A DNA stretch of 57,832 nt from CAIOGI01 sp964561875 (GCA_964561875.1 CAZLQL010000004.1:1-57832), one strand, 5' to 3'; shown: positions 23,731 to 32,046, counted from the first letter of the stretch. Numbers and translations are program-made. The notes: a model not told the origin generated them from the letters alone.

Positions 23731-24315
23731 ATGAAAAATATATTAAAAACTCTTACTTTTGTCTTTATAGTATTTGCAACAATACAAGCACAAAGTGTAT
23801 ATGCTTCAAGTGTGTCAGGTAAACTTGATTCAAAGGCAAATATTAAATCTACAGAAAACACAGGTGGTAATTCAAATTCAAACACTCCTACATCTACACC
23901 TCCAACAACAGGGGGTTCAAATTCTCAGGGAGGAAATGTGAGTGGTGGAAGTGGCTTTTCTTCAGGTGGTGTAACTCCACAGAATCCACCTGCTCAAACT
24001 ACAAATACAGTTCTAGGAGGTGGTTCAAACCCACCGATTGAAACTCCAAAACCAAATGCCAAGAAATTTGTTATACCAGAAGAACAAAATGATATTATAA
24101 ATACTCCAGAAATAGTTAGCTCAAACGAAACTCCAACTACTACACAGACAGAAAATATATCAGGTAGTGAACAAAATCTACAAACGGCAGCACTTGGAGA
24201 TACTACTGCAGGAATAAGTAATTGGATATGGCTACTGCTTTTGATTATAGCCCTAATAGTGATAGCTTACCTATTCCATAGACTAAAAAATAAAGAAAAT
24301 AATAAATTTAATTAA
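23731..24315 (+). CDS. membrane-anchored low-complexity surface protein
   Basis: 194 residues. A signal peptide (MKNILKTLTFVFIVFATIQA) is followed by about 120 residues of Ser/Thr/Asn/Gly/Pro-rich sequence (SNSNTPTSTPPTTGG, GGNVSGGSGFSSGG). A C-terminal membrane helix (ISNWIWLLLLIIALIVIAYLF) and a positive tail (HRLKNKENNKFN) anchor it. This is the layout of a cell-surface stalk whose C-terminus stays in the membrane, without a canonical LPXTG. It is translated from an ATG 2 nt after its upstream neighbour, so the two probably act at the same surface structure. Confidence 0.75.
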   Translation: MKNILKTLTFVFIVFATIQAQSVYASSVSGKLDSKANIKSTENTGGNSNSNTPTSTPPTTGGSNSQGGNVSGGSGFSSGGVTPQNPPAQTTNTVLGGGSNPPIETPKPNAKKFVIPEEQNDIINTPEIVSSNETPTTTQTENISGSEQNLQTAALGDTTAGISNWIWLLLLIIALIVIAYLFHRLKNKENNKFN

Positions 24316-24418
24316 ATATTTAATCATTCAATTAAATTACCTATTTAATATCAATTAATCTATTAATTAATTTTATATATAAATTATTTAATTCATATAT
24401 AAAATCAGATTGCACTAA
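24316..24418. other. AT-only spacer between convergent genes
   Basis: 103 bases almost without G or C, made of repeated TTAATTAA/ATTTAAT words. It could form weak cruciforms, but no GC-stem terminator is visible. I see nothing else in it. Confidence 0.5.
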
Positions 24419-25786
24419 CTAATTAATACTTAGTTCATAACCGCTTGGAGTATCCTTGATCACATATCCTCTAGACTCGATCTCTAATCTTAGAGCATCA
24501 GATTTTTCCCATTCTTTGTCATTTCTTGCTTGTTCACGTGCTTCAGCGAGAGCTATTATAACTTCAGGTATTTCTTTTTTGATATTCATAACTTTATCTA
24601 GTCCAAAGCCAAAAACCTTATCAAAATCAAGTAGCATTTTTACTTTTTCTTTTGCCTCTATAGAGTGATCTTTTATCATATCCCATGTTATAGCAAGTGC
24701 TTGAGGCATATCAAAATCATCAGATATTTTCTCCAAGAATTCCTTTCTATAGTCCCTTATTTCCCCATGACTATGTATATGCTCGTTCTTAACCTCTTTA
24801 AGCCTTAAAAAGCTGTCTATAAGCCTTATAAACGCTGTCTGAGCACCTTTTACTGCCTCCAGAGTAAAGTTAACAGGGCTTCTATAATGTGATGTTAAAA
24901 GCCAATATCTATAACCAATAGGGGATATACCCAATTCTTTTATATCATGTAATTTGTAGAAATTACCTTTGGATTTTGCCATCTTTTCATCATTTACATT
25001 TATGAATCCGCCATGAATCCAATAATTTACAAACTTTTTACCATTTGCACATTCAGATTGAGCAATCTCATTTGTATGATGGGGGAATAAGAGATCAATT
25101 CCACCAGTATGTATATCTATAGTATCTCCGAGTATCATCTTTGACATAGCAGAACATTCTATATGCCAGCCAGGTCTTCCTTTTCCAAAAGGTGCATCCC
25201 AACTCGCTTCATCACTTTCATTTGTGTGAAATTTCCATAGTGCAAAGTCCTGTGGATTATCTTTATCATAATTATCGTTACTTATTCTTTCTTTTATCTC
25301 TCTATCAAGTTTAAGATTTGCTAACTGACCATAGTTTTCAAATTTATCAATTTTAAAATAAACTCCATCCTCTGATTTGTATGCAAAACCTTTCTCCAAA
25401 AGAGTACTTATCATCTCAATCATCTCTTTTACAGACTCTTTTGCTCTAGGCATATAGTCAGGCCTCTTTATATTTAGAGCACCCAATTCTTCAATAAAAA
25501 TATCTTCATACTTTTTTGTAAGTTCAGCTAGACTGATACCCTCATCACTACTCCTTTTTATAGTTTTATCGTCTACATCAGTAATGTTCATTACTTGTTT
25601 TACTTTGTATCCATTGTATTCAAATACACGCCTTACAATATCATTGAATACAAAGGTCCTAAAGTTTCCTATATGGGCTGTGTCGTATACAGTAGGGCCA
25701 CAATGATACATACTTACCTCACCATTTTTAATAGGCTTAAATATGTCTTTATTTCTTGTTAAACTGTTATGTATTTTTATATCCAT
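24419..25786 (-). CDS. cysS: cysteinyl-tRNA synthetase
   Basis: About 455 residues from MDIKIHNSLTRNKDIFKPIK. Class I enzyme that charges tRNA-Cys. The zinc/cysteine site includes CGPTVYD (first Cys), ECSAMS (second), and the HHTNE motif (GGIDLLFPHHTNEIAQSE). The HIGH motif is HIGN and the KMSKS motif is KMAKSKGNF. The length is normal. The upstream 21 codons of the open frame have no conserved sequence, and the start at 25786 aligns with the family. A TATAAT-like box lies about 25 nt upstream. Confidence 0.95.
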   Translation of the reverse strand: MDIKIHNSLTRNKDIFKPIKNGEVSMYHCGPTVYDTAHIGNFRTFVFNDIVRRVFEYNGYKVKQVMNITDVDDKTIKRSSDEGISLAELTKKYEDIFIEELGALNIKRPDYMPRAKESVKEMIEMISTLLEKGFAYKSEDGVYFKIDKFENYGQLANLKLDREIKERISNDNYDKDNPQDFALWKFHTNESDEASWDAPFGKGRPGWHIECSAMSKMILGDTIDIHTGGIDLLFPHHTNEIAQSECANGKKFVNYWIHGGFINVNDEKMAKSKGNFYKLHDIKELGISPIGYRYWLLTSHYRSPVNFTLEAVKGAQTAFIRLIDSFLRLKEVKNEHIHSHGEIRDYRKEFLEKISDDFDMPQALAITWDMIKDHSIEAKEKVKMLLDFDKVFGFGLDKVMNIKKEIPEVIIALAEAREQARNDKEWEKSDALRLEIESRGYVIKDTPSGYELSIN

Positions 25787-25860
25787 ATACCTGTGGGTTA
25801 GTATATTATATTGTAATAATAGCAATAATTTGAGATAATGGCCAAACACAGTTTTAATAT

Positions 25861-27123
25861 ATGAAAGAATTCAATCAAAATAAAATTTCTTATATACTCG
25901 GTTCAGTTTTGGCACTTATCCTTACTTTTTATATAGGTAGATATACAGGTGAAAGACAGTTATTTGTAACAAATACCGACAGTATAAAAATTCCAAATGG
26001 TATAAATATTTCAAATGAGCAATTCGAATCATTTTGGAGAGTTTGGCAGATAATAAATGATAAATTCGTTTCAGCAACCACTACCGATACTCAAAAAAGA
26101 ATATATGGCGCAATACAAGGTTTAGCTGCTTCTCAAGGTGATCCATATACTGTATTTTTTCCTCCAGAAGAAAGTGCAATGTTTAAAAGTGATATAGCGG
26201 GTAATTTTGAAGGTGTTGGTATGGAAATAGGTTTAAAAGATGGTGGTTTGATAGTAGTTTCTCCACTCAAGGGTAGTCCTGCAGAAAAGGCGGGGGTTAA
26301 ATCTGGATATAGGATAATAAAGATAGGTGAAAATGTAGTAGCCGATATGCCTGTTGATAAAGCGGTAAAGATGATAAGGGGTCCAAAGGGTACAATTATA
26401 AAAATCTTATTTTTAAAGCCTAGTGGAGAACAGACAGAGATATCTATCACAAGAGATGTTATAGATATACCTACTATTGAAAAAGGTTTAAAAAATGTTG
26501 GTACAACAACTGCTACAAATGATAAAGGTTATGGAAAGACTGGGGAAGTTTACACAATAAGACTATTTAGTTTTACAGCTCAATCTCCAATGCTGTTTAG
26601 AGAAGCTTTGAGAGAATTTGTAATATCAGGCTCACATAAACTCATAATAGATCTAAGAGGTAATCCTGGTGGATATCTAGATGCTGCTTGGGACATAGCA
26701 AGTTGGTTCCTACCTACTGGAGCTACTGTTGTTACAGAAGATTTTGGTGGAAAGTCTACAGATCAGATATATAGAAGTAAGGGATACAATATATTTGATA
26801 AAAATCTTAAGTTATTGGTACTGGTAGATGGAGGCTCAGCTTCGGCTTCTGAGATTCTTGCTGGAGCACTACAAGAGCATGGTATAGCAAGACTTGTTGG
26901 TAGCAAGACATTTGGAAAAGGGTCAGTTCAAGAACTCATACCTATAACACAAGATACTTCATTTAAGGTAACCATAGCTCGTTGGCTAACACCTAAGGGT
27001 CACAATCTATCACATGATGGACTAGTACCTGATATAGAAGTAAAACCAAGTCAAAAAGATATAGATGCAAAGAAAGATGTTGTAATGGAAAAAGCACTTG
27101 AAATTTTGAGAAAAGAACCATAG
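25861..27123 (+). CDS. carboxy-terminal processing protease (S41 family)
   Basis: 420 residues. Secreted or membrane-tethered serine protease of the CtpA/Prc type that trims envelope proteins. An N-terminal helix (residues 8-25) is a signal anchor. The tail-specific domain FWRVWQIINDKFV and GDPYTVFFPPEES leads to a PDZ domain (about 115-200; GVGMEIGLKDGGLIVVSPLK, GSPAEKAGVKSGYRI). The catalytic core has LRGNPGGYLDAAWDIASWFL, the nucleophile Ser328 in GSASASEI, and the general-base Lys in KTFGKGSVQE about 25 residues later. All catalytic residues are present. Confidence 0.93.
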   Translation: MKEFNQNKISYILGSVLALILTFYIGRYTGERQLFVTNTDSIKIPNGINISNEQFESFWRVWQIINDKFVSATTTDTQKRIYGAIQGLAASQGDPYTVFFPPEESAMFKSDIAGNFEGVGMEIGLKDGGLIVVSPLKGSPAEKAGVKSGYRIIKIGENVVADMPVDKAVKMIRGPKGTIIKILFLKPSGEQTEISITRDVIDIPTIEKGLKNVGTTTATNDKGYGKTGEVYTIRLFSFTAQSPMLFREALREFVISGSHKLIIDLRGNPGGYLDAAWDIASWFLPTGATVVTEDFGGKSTDQIYRSKGYNIFDKNLKLLVLVDGGSASASEILAGALQEHGIARLVGSKTFGKGSVQELIPITQDTSFKVTIARWLTPKGHNLSHDGLVPDIEVKPSQKDIDAKKDVVMEKALEILRKEP

Positions 27124-27156
27124 TATTACAATATAGATTAATATTAAATAAAACCA

Positions 27157-27600
27157 ATGAAAGTTATACTACTAAAAGATATTGCAAAGATAGGAAAGAA
27201 ATACGATATAAAAAATGTAGCAGACGGATACGCTGTAAATCTACTTATACCACAAAAGCTAGCTATATCAGCTACAAATGAAGCTATAAAGAGTATAAAT
27301 ACAATAAAATCAAAAGATGAAGGTGATAGAAAGGTACAAGAGGAATTACTGGTAAAGAGTCTGAAAGATTTAGAAAATTCAAATATAGTTATAAAAGAAA
27401 AGGCAAATGAAAAGGGACACCTATTTGCAGGTATTCATAAAGAAGAATTGGCAAAAGAAATAGAGAAACAAACTCGTATTGCTGTATCTCCAAGTTTTAT
27501 AAACCTTGAACATCCTCTAAAGACTGTTGGAGAACATAAAATAGAAATACTAGCTGGTGGAAAGAAGGGAATAGTGAAGGTGAGTGTAGAGGCAAAATAA
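27157..27600 (+). CDS. rplI: 50S ribosomal protein bL9
   Basis: 147 residues. The N-terminal RNA-binding domain MKVILLKDIAKIGKKYDIKN with VADGYAVNLLIPQKLA is the diagnostic part. A long connecting helix and the C-terminal domain (GHLFAGIHKEELAKEIEKQT, FINLEHPLKTVGEHKIEI) follow at normal length. bL9 is reported missing from several CPR lineages, so its presence narrows the placement of this organism. It is transcribed apart from rpsR/rpsF, its usual neighbours. A short AT tandem stretch and a terminator follow. Confidence 0.96.
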   Translation: MKVILLKDIAKIGKKYDIKNVADGYAVNLLIPQKLAISATNEAIKSINTIKSKDEGDRKVQEELLVKSLKDLENSNIVIKEKANEKGHLFAGIHKEELAKEIEKQTRIAVSPSFINLEHPLKTVGEHKIEILAGGKKGIVKVSVEAK

Positions 27601-27629
27601 ATAAATAAAATAGATAAAATAGATAAAAT
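27601..27629 (+). repeat. short tandem repeat after rplI
   Basis: A 9-10-nt unit (AAAATAGAT) occurs about three times in a row directly before the terminator. Probably replication slippage. Confidence 0.6.
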
Positions 27630-27654
27630 AAAACCCCTTTAAGGGGTTTTATTT
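27628..27654. terminator. bidirectional terminator
   Basis: AAAACCCCTT pairs perfectly with AAGGGGTTTT, with A/T runs on both sides. It closes rplI on plus and rpmA on minus. Confidence 0.85.
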
Positions 27655-27925
27655 ATATAACGTGGACAATCTTTTTTCTAATGATTGAGTTGTCGAAGTG
27701 AATTTTTCTCTTAGTTCCAAACTTTACCTTACCGTCTTTTAGGGCAAAAAGAGTATGATCTTTACCCATACCTATATTTTTACCTGGTAATACATCTGTA
27801 CCTCTTTGGCGTATGATAATTTCACCAGTCAAAACTATTTGACCATCATTAACTTTGACCCCCAGGTATTTGGGGTTCGAATCTCTACCATTATCGGTCG
27901 ATCCATTTGATTTTTTGGTTGCCAT
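27653..27925 (-). CDS. rpmA: 50S ribosomal protein bL27
   Basis: 90 residues. The conserved block begins NPKYLGVKVNDGQIVLTGEI and goes on with IIRQRGTDVLPGKNIGMGKD, the signature of L27 at the peptidyl-transferase centre. The N-terminus (MATKKSNGSTDNGRDSNPKYLG) is the usual A/K/G-rich tail, with no sign of the cleaved Firmicutes-type extension. It is separated from rplU by about 8 kb. The ORF shares a bidirectional terminator with rplI. Confidence 0.95.
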   Translation of the reverse strand: MATKKSNGSTDNGRDSNPKYLGVKVNDGQIVLTGEIIIRQRGTDVLPGKNIGMGKDHTLFALKDGKVKFGTKRKIHFDNSIIRKKIVHVI

Positions 27926-27988
27926 ACTCTGTATTAATTAGTGAGAAAAGTATATATTATTAGCCTCAAAAAGGCAAGTATATAGCTA

Positions 27989-28017
27989 TTGACAATATAT
28001 CTATAATATGCTAAGAT
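27989..28017 (+). promoter_or_regulatory. promoter of the lytic transglycosylase gene
   Basis: TTGACA at 27989-27994, a spacer of exactly 17 bp, and TAAGAT at 28012-28017. The predicted start site is near 28024. Confidence 0.65.
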
Positions 28018-28023
28018 ATTGAT

Positions 28024-28070
28024 ATATGAGGTAAAAGTGAGTGTCTTACTTACGAATACCTCATTTTGAT
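28024..28070 (+). promoter_or_regulatory. leader hairpin before the transglycosylase gene
   Basis: ATGAGGTA pairs with TACCTCAT (8 bp), and inside it AAGTGAG pairs with CTTACTT around TGT. The stem is followed by TTTTGATTT and then the start codon at 28073. It fills the whole predicted leader. It could act as an attenuator or a stability/translation element; there is no Shine-Dalgarno. Confidence 0.5.
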
Positions 28071-28072
28071 TT

Positions 28073-28537
28073 ATGATAGAAATTACTACAAGTGTTGTAT
28101 TCCTTTTGTCTTCTATGTACGGTGCAGGTTCAGATAAAGTAGATACAGCAATTGCAAATGATGCTTCTACCAAAGAACCAAATACTCAAACAGTAGTCCT
28201 AACAGGGGATCCAAAGGAGGTTGAAAAGTATATCCGTGAAAAGTATGCTGATACCCCAATTCTGATAGAGATTGCTCGTTGTGAATCTACATTTAAACAC
28301 TCAGATAAAGATGGAAATGTGATCCGTGGAAAAATAGATAAAGCAGACGTAGGTGTCATGCAGATAAATGAAAGATATCACCTAGAAAGAGCAGAATCAC
28401 TTGGTTTCGATCTTCACACTATAGAAGGTAACACTGCATATGCAGAGTATCTATATAATAAGCAGGGAGTAAAACCATGGAGTGCTTCAGCAAAATGTTG
28501 GAGTACAGGAAAAAATAGTATAGTAGCAAAAAGATAA
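28073..28537 (+). CDS. lytic transglycosylase-like (lysozyme-fold) protein
   Basis: 154 residues. The C-terminal 100 residues match the soluble lytic transglycosylase (SLT) pattern: ILIEIARCESTFKH, with the catalytic glutamate E in ARCES, then DVGVMQINERYHLERAESLG (the G-V-M-Q-I motif) and AYAEYLYNKQGVKPWSASAK. Such enzymes cleave the glycan strands of peptidoglycan. The N-terminus has a weak hydrophobic stretch (ITTSVVFLLSSMYGAG) that may serve as a signal peptide, followed by a 40-residue linker. Its promoter is of the strong TTGACA type and a hairpin fills its leader. Confidence 0.85.
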   Translation: MIEITTSVVFLLSSMYGAGSDKVDTAIANDASTKEPNTQTVVLTGDPKEVEKYIREKYADTPILIEIARCESTFKHSDKDGNVIRGKIDKADVGVMQINERYHLERAESLGFDLHTIEGNTAYAEYLYNKQGVKPWSASAKCWSTGKNSIVAKR

Positions 28538-28546
28538 TACAATAAA

Positions 28547-28580
28547 CAAAAGGCCCACCGAATGGTGGGTTTTTTGTTTT
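28547..28580 (+). terminator. rho-independent terminator
   Basis: GGCCCACC / GGTGGGTT arms around GAAT, then TTTTTG. Confidence 0.85.
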
Positions 28581-28645
28581 ATCAAGTACATTACCGTAAC
28601 TGCTTGTGTTAAATATTTTTCTACACCTTCAATGATAAAACATGA

Positions 28646-28651
28646 TAAAAT
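28646..28651 (+). promoter_or_regulatory. -10 box of a leaderless promoter for the 28658 gene
   Basis: TAAAAT ends 6 nt before ATG 28658, with no Shine-Dalgarno. Confidence 0.45.
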
Positions 28652-28657
28652 TGATTT

Positions 28658-29032
28658 ATGAAAATAGTATTAGGATGTAGTATGAAATATCGTGATTTAG
28701 TCCGCGACACCGTCTTAAAGTTAGAGTCTCTTGGGTTAGAACCAATTTTTCCAAATCTAAATTACGGCACAGACAATAAAGATCATGCTAATACACTTGA
28801 GGAAAAGAAAAGACTTGCTATAGAACATTATGATGCTATCGATAGTGCGGATGTCGTTTATTTTATTACACCCCAGGGTTATATGGGAACAAGTTGTAAG
28901 ATTGAGTTGGGTTATGCAATAGCAAAAAATAAGCCAATTTATTTTTCAGAGCCAACTAAAGATATAGGTCTAGATTGCTACGCATTAAAATTTATTCCGA
29001 TTAATAACTTAAAACTTTTTCTTAAGATTTAG
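28658..29032 (+). CDS. nucleoside 2-deoxyribosyltransferase-like protein
   Basis: 124 residues with a Rossmann-like fold. MKIVLGCSMKYRDLVRDTVL at the start and the central DSADVVYFITPQGYMGTSCK, followed by IELGYAIAKNKPIYF, match the nucleoside 2-deoxyribosyltransferase-like family (D-hydrophobic-x-x-x-G-x-x-x-E-x-x-Y-A-x-x-x-x-K-P). The catalytic glutamate would be the E in IELGYA. Members swap nucleobases on (deoxy)ribose or act on other nucleotides; the substrate here is unknown. It has a -10 box and no Shine-Dalgarno. Confidence 0.75.
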   Translation: MKIVLGCSMKYRDLVRDTVLKLESLGLEPIFPNLNYGTDNKDHANTLEEKKRLAIEHYDAIDSADVVYFITPQGYMGTSCKIELGYAIAKNKPIYFSEPTKDIGLDCYALKFIPINNLKLFLKI

Positions 29033-29089
29033 TTATCAAGATATAGAAACATCCTACTAAGTAAAATATAAAAGATATTAAATATTATG

Positions 29090-29119
29090 AAAAACCACTG
29101 CCCAAAAAAGGGCAGTGGG
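29090..29119 (-). terminator. rho-independent terminator
   Basis: On the minus strand CCACTGCCC pairs with GGGCAGTGG around six Ts, followed by TTTTT. It closes the 29121-29363 gene. Confidence 0.85.
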
Positions 29120-29120
29120 G

Positions 29121-29363
29121 TCAGTTCTGACTACCAGTCAAGAAATCTATTTTAATACTAGGAACAGGCGGTATGTTGCCTGTACCATCTTCAAATCTCA
29201 CACAATCACTACTGGGTAAATGTCTACTAACTACTTTTATAGAACTTCTATGATGTTCATCAGCATATATGCAAGCAATAAATGTGCCGTTAAGAAACAC
29301 CTCGACAACATCAGGTTTACTCGGATTAGTGTGTTTTGCAATCCTAAATTCAATTCCTCTCAT
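29121..29363 (-). CDS. conserved-looking 80-residue hypothetical protein
   Basis: MRGIEFRIAKHTNPSKPDVV then EVFLNGTFIACIYADEHHRS, IKVVSRHLPSSDC... The pattern (P-D-V-V-E-V-x-x-N-G-x-F-I-A-x-I-Y ... I-K-V-V/I-S-x-H) resembles a small beta-rich family of about 60-80 residues that I have seen in varied bacteria without known function. The frame is open for much longer upstream on the minus strand, but that part is antisense to the membrane gene at 29569. The ATG at 29363 is the sensible start. A strong terminator follows directly. Confidence 0.6.
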   Translation of the reverse strand: MRGIEFRIAKHTNPSKPDVVEVFLNGTFIACIYADEHHRSSIKVVSRHLPSSDCVRFEDGTGNIPPVPSIKIDFLTGSQN

Positions 29364-29472
29364 ATCTAAAGTAAAACTAGCATAAATAGTAACTATGTAG
29401 CAAGCTGAGATGTTTGAAATATGGTCGCGGGTTTCTTTTTTACATGGAAACACAGACCCACCTAGACAGTTA

Positions 29473-29501
29473 TTGACTTTCATGTTGAAATATGATAAAC
29501 T
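29473..29501 (+). promoter_or_regulatory. promoter of the 29569 membrane gene
   Basis: TTGACT at 29473-29478, a spacer of exactly 17 bp, TAAACT at 29496-29501. Confidence 0.6.
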
Positions 29502-29568
29502 TGTAAGAGAGTTTCGGTGTCCTAAATTGGGCTTAAAATTTAACCGAAACGATATTTTGGAGGTTGCT

Positions 29569-30129
29569 TTGAAACTGTTCTTCACATACCTTGGAGGCTT
29601 CGTCGCCTTCAGTACTCTAATTATGTTTGCTCGCAATATATGGACCCGCAAGGTTCCAGCATCTACACCAGCTAGTTGGCTGATGTGGACGATTCTCGAT
29701 TCTTTACTTCTCGTGACTACTCTGGCCAATGGAAAGCCAGGATGGTTGCCTGGAGCGTGGACTCTTGGGGCAGTAAGCGTTACGTTTGCTTTGCTTGTTC
29801 GTGGCAAATGGCTTTGGTCATACAAAGAAACCATTAGCGCGATCGGTGCCGCTATTGCCACATACATCTGGCTTTCATACGGAGCGATGCTTGGTCTAGT
29901 TGCTGGTATTGTTGCAATGAACACCGCTGGCATTCCGAACTTTATCGACCTGTGGAGAAATCCCATTCGTGGCACGTGGCCAGTATGGGGATTCACTGCG
30001 GTAGCGTGTTTTTGCACACTGCTCGGGTCAGATTGGAGTTTTGGTGGAATTGTTCTAGCGGTAACAAGTATGTTCTTCAATAGTTTACTGTTGTGTATTG
30101 TTCTTTTTAGGAAATCAACACCTAGATAA
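29569..30129 (+). CDS. six/seven-TM membrane protein, TTG start
   Basis: 186 residues, hydrophobic, six or seven helices. There is a PQ-loop-like feel in the early TPASWLMWTILDSLLLVTTL (T/P-x-x-S-W-x-x-W) and in the later half (MNTAGIPNFIDLWRNPIRGT), which suggests an internally duplicated bundle. I cannot name a substrate. The start is TTG 29569, 4 nt after GGAGGT, downstream of a TTGACT/TAAACT promoter. The open frame upstream of it lies before the promoter. It uses GC-richer codons than the flanking core genes. A terminator follows 70 nt later. Confidence 0.7.
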   Translation: MKLFFTYLGGFVAFSTLIMFARNIWTRKVPASTPASWLMWTILDSLLLVTTLANGKPGWLPGAWTLGAVSVTFALLVRGKWLWSYKETISAIGAAIATYIWLSYGAMLGLVAGIVAMNTAGIPNFIDLWRNPIRGTWPVWGFTAVACFCTLLGSDWSFGGIVLAVTSMFFNSLLLCIVLFRKSTPR

Positions 30130-30197
30130 CAATACTTACAATAAATAGAAGGGTATACTAAAAATGAAATTAGGAGCAATAAATAATTCTTTGCTCC

Positions 30198-30230
30198 AAC
30201 CACAGAAAACCTCTGTGGTTTTCTTTTTTA
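30198..30230 (+). terminator. rho-independent terminator
   Basis: ACCACAG pairs with CTGTGGT around AAAACCT, then TTCTTTTTT. Confidence 0.8.
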
Positions 30231-30427
30231 AATTATTCAAAATAAATACAGTATAGAAATAGTGGGTAATAAATTATAATTTAAATTAATGAATAAATAC
30301 TTATTATTTAATGATAAAGTTTTAAATTCATCACTAATATTTTGCCCCGTATCTTATTAGAGGGAACCTGTCTTTCCTCTATATAGTCATGTCGCACAAT
30401 ATATCTTTTACGACACTGTGTATAGAG

Positions 30428-30456
30428 AAAAAAGGGCTTTTGTATTAAAGCCCTTC
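30428..30456 (-). terminator. rho-independent terminator
   Basis: On the minus strand AAGGGCTTT pairs with AAAGCCCTT, followed by TTTTT. It closes the 30464-30718 gene. Confidence 0.75.
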
Positions 30457-30463
30457 CCTCCAG

Positions 30464-30718
30464 CTATTCAATTTTTACCTTATCTATAAGTGGCAAAATT
30501 ATTTTATCTAGAATAATATCTTTACTAATATATTTTGTTGGAGCTTTCAAATAATTTTCCCAAGTATATATTACTTTTTTTGTTACATACGATATATTTT
30601 CTTGAGTCTCAGGCTTTTCTATAATCTTTTTAACATCAATTCCGTAGTAACCTAAAATTATCAATGCTATTACTATTAGTATTATCCAATTTATTAGACC
30701 TTGTTGCTTATTTTTCAT
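30464..30718 (-). CDS. small single-pass membrane protein
   Basis: 84 residues. A short polar start (MKNKQQG) leads into one membrane helix (LINWIILIVIALIILGYYGI), then a mainly helical, charged external part (VKKIIEKPETQENISYVTKK, with YTWENYL in the middle). Small proteins of this layout are common in Parcubacteria genomes without known role. TAAAAT lies 8 nt upstream of the ATG. The open frame extends 6 codons further upstream, but the -10 box supports 30718. Confidence 0.65.
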   Translation of the reverse strand: MKNKQQGLINWIILIVIALIILGYYGIDVKKIIEKPETQENISYVTKKVIYTWENYLKAPTKYISKDIILDKIILPLIDKVKIE

Positions 30719-30759
30719 ATACGAATATTTTAACATATTTAAATGCGTTTATAGGAATT

Positions 30760-32046
30760 TTATAAGAACGATAGGGGGTTTAGATAGGCTTTTGGATCAG
30801 CTAAAGGCATAAGCACACCTTTACAGTTTATACTTCCAGGTAAAGTTGTAACTCTGACTCCTTCTGATGCATAAACTCCAAAGTGTAAGTGTGGGCCTGT
30901 TGAGTATCCAGTGTTTCCACTATAACCAAGTAATTGACCGGTCGTTACTTCATCGCCATTTTTTACAATCTGCAGTGAAAGATGAGCATACAATGTAGAA
31001 AGACCATTTTTATGTTTCACCATTATCCATTTACCATATGAATAGCATCTAGGTGCAATGTCGGTATTTGCAACACCTATAACTGTACCGCTTAAAGCAG
31101 AATAAACAGGAGTACCTATAGATGCGGCAAAGTCTACACCCGTATGGCCTTTACCGTTATAAACCTGGGGATTTTTTGTGGCAAAAGGAGTGTTACCGAA
31201 GTACTGAGTAACCTTTAGTTTTTGAAGGGGGTTAGACAAAATTCCTGTACCTGAATGGGGGATTTTTGAAGGGTCTATAGCAATCTTTAGGGCAGATTCA
31301 TATTCGGCTAGTTCCCTTTCAAATTCTTCTTTTTGACTTTGTTTTGCACTTACTATTTTTTTATAATTTGCTTCTGTATTTTTTGTAGATTTTAGAATTG
31401 CATTTTGCTCGGCAACTGTGTCAGCAATAATCTGTTTCTGACTCATCAATTCTTTTTCTAGTGCGACTAATTCACTTTTTTTCTTTAGTGTCTTTGTTTT
31501 ATTTGATTCCAAAGAGGTCTTTATGGTATTTAGTTCGGATATTCTATCTCTGACTTTTGTTTCAAGTGAAGAAAGCTCGTCTATACCTGACCATGTATCT
31601 GAAAAACTCTTTGATCCCAATAGACTTTCTAGAGTAGATTTTTCGGACATTATCTTTATATTTGAGAGGGATTGAGATATTACCCTTTTACTATCTGTAA
31701 TTCTATCCTTCTTATCCCCTATTTGTGATGTTAACTCTTTTATCTCAAGGTTTGTGGCAAATATTTTATTTTCTGTAATAGATAAATCTGCTTCAAGTTT
31801 TTTCTTTGATAAGGACAATTCAGCTAGAGTCTTCTTTAGTGAATCAGCCTCTTTACCCAATGATTCTATTTGTGATTGATAGCCTCTTATTTCCTCCTCT
31901 AATTGTTTTATATTGTTATTTCTCTGATCGATTTTTGCCTTTATATCGTCCACTACAGTTTGTGCAGACAAAGAACCAGCAAAGATAAAATACATCAATA
32001 TAGGAATAAATTTCGCATAGGTTTTAGGGTTTAGTTTCGGTATCAT
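30760..32046 (-). CDS. secreted coiled-coil M23 peptidase (EnvC/NlpD-like)
   Basis: 428 residues. The signal peptide is cut near SLSAQT. Residues about 30-250 form a long coiled coil (IDQRNNNIKQLEEEIRGYQS and following heptads). The C-terminal M23 domain has the zinc ligands in HTGVDF and HLHFG, with the LYAHL motif between them. This is the layout of EnvC-type amidase activators and of true DD-endopeptidases. Because both zinc motifs (H-x-x-x-D and H-x-H) are intact, active peptidoglycan cleavage is likely. It may act with the lytic transglycosylase at 28073 and the murG/ftsW genes on the same strand. Confidence 0.9.
   Translation of the reverse strand: MIPKLNPKTYAKFIPILMYFIFAGSLSAQTVVDDIKAKIDQRNNNIKQLEEEIRGYQSQIESLGKEADSLKKTLAELSLSKKKLEADLSITENKIFATNLEIKELTSQIGDKKDRITDSKRVISQSLSNIKIMSEKSTLESLLGSKSFSDTWSGIDELSSLETKVRDRISELNTIKTSLESNKTKTLKKKSELVALEKELMSQKQIIADTVAEQNAILKSTKNTEANYKKIVSAKQSQKEEFERELAEYESALKIAIDPSKIPHSGTGILSNPLQKLKVTQYFGNTPFATKNPQVYNGKGHTGVDFAASIGTPVYSALSGTVIGVANTDIAPRCYSYGKWIMVKHKNGLSTLYAHLSLQIVKNGDEVTTGQLLGYSGNTGYSTGPHLHFGVYASEGVRVTTLPGSINCKGVLMPLADPKAYLNPLSFL

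Larger units (their letters stand above)
30130..30463. other. intergenic region with hairpins
   Basis: Gene-free stretch. It contains a plus-strand terminator (30198-30229), an isolated TATAAT (30275-30280) 8 nt before a 23-codon ATG frame that I do not believe, and a long imperfect hairpin (CTCTATA...TGTCG with CGACA...TATAGAG, about 30378-30427). A minus-strand terminator lies at the right end. No protein gene is visible. Confidence 0.5.

Noticed and set aside
27860..27890. GGGGTTCGAATCTC resembling a tRNA T-arm
   Set aside because: It lies inside rpmA on the other strand, the stem does not pair and no anticodon or acceptor arm surrounds it.
29364..30203. Long minus-strand frame upstream of the 29121 gene
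   Set aside because: It is antisense to the membrane gene at 29569, has a shadow-like composition, and only the 3' 80 codons have coding character.
30289..30360. 23-codon leaderless ORF
   Set aside because: It is very short and has no downstream gene to regulate on that strand; the composition is AT-driven.
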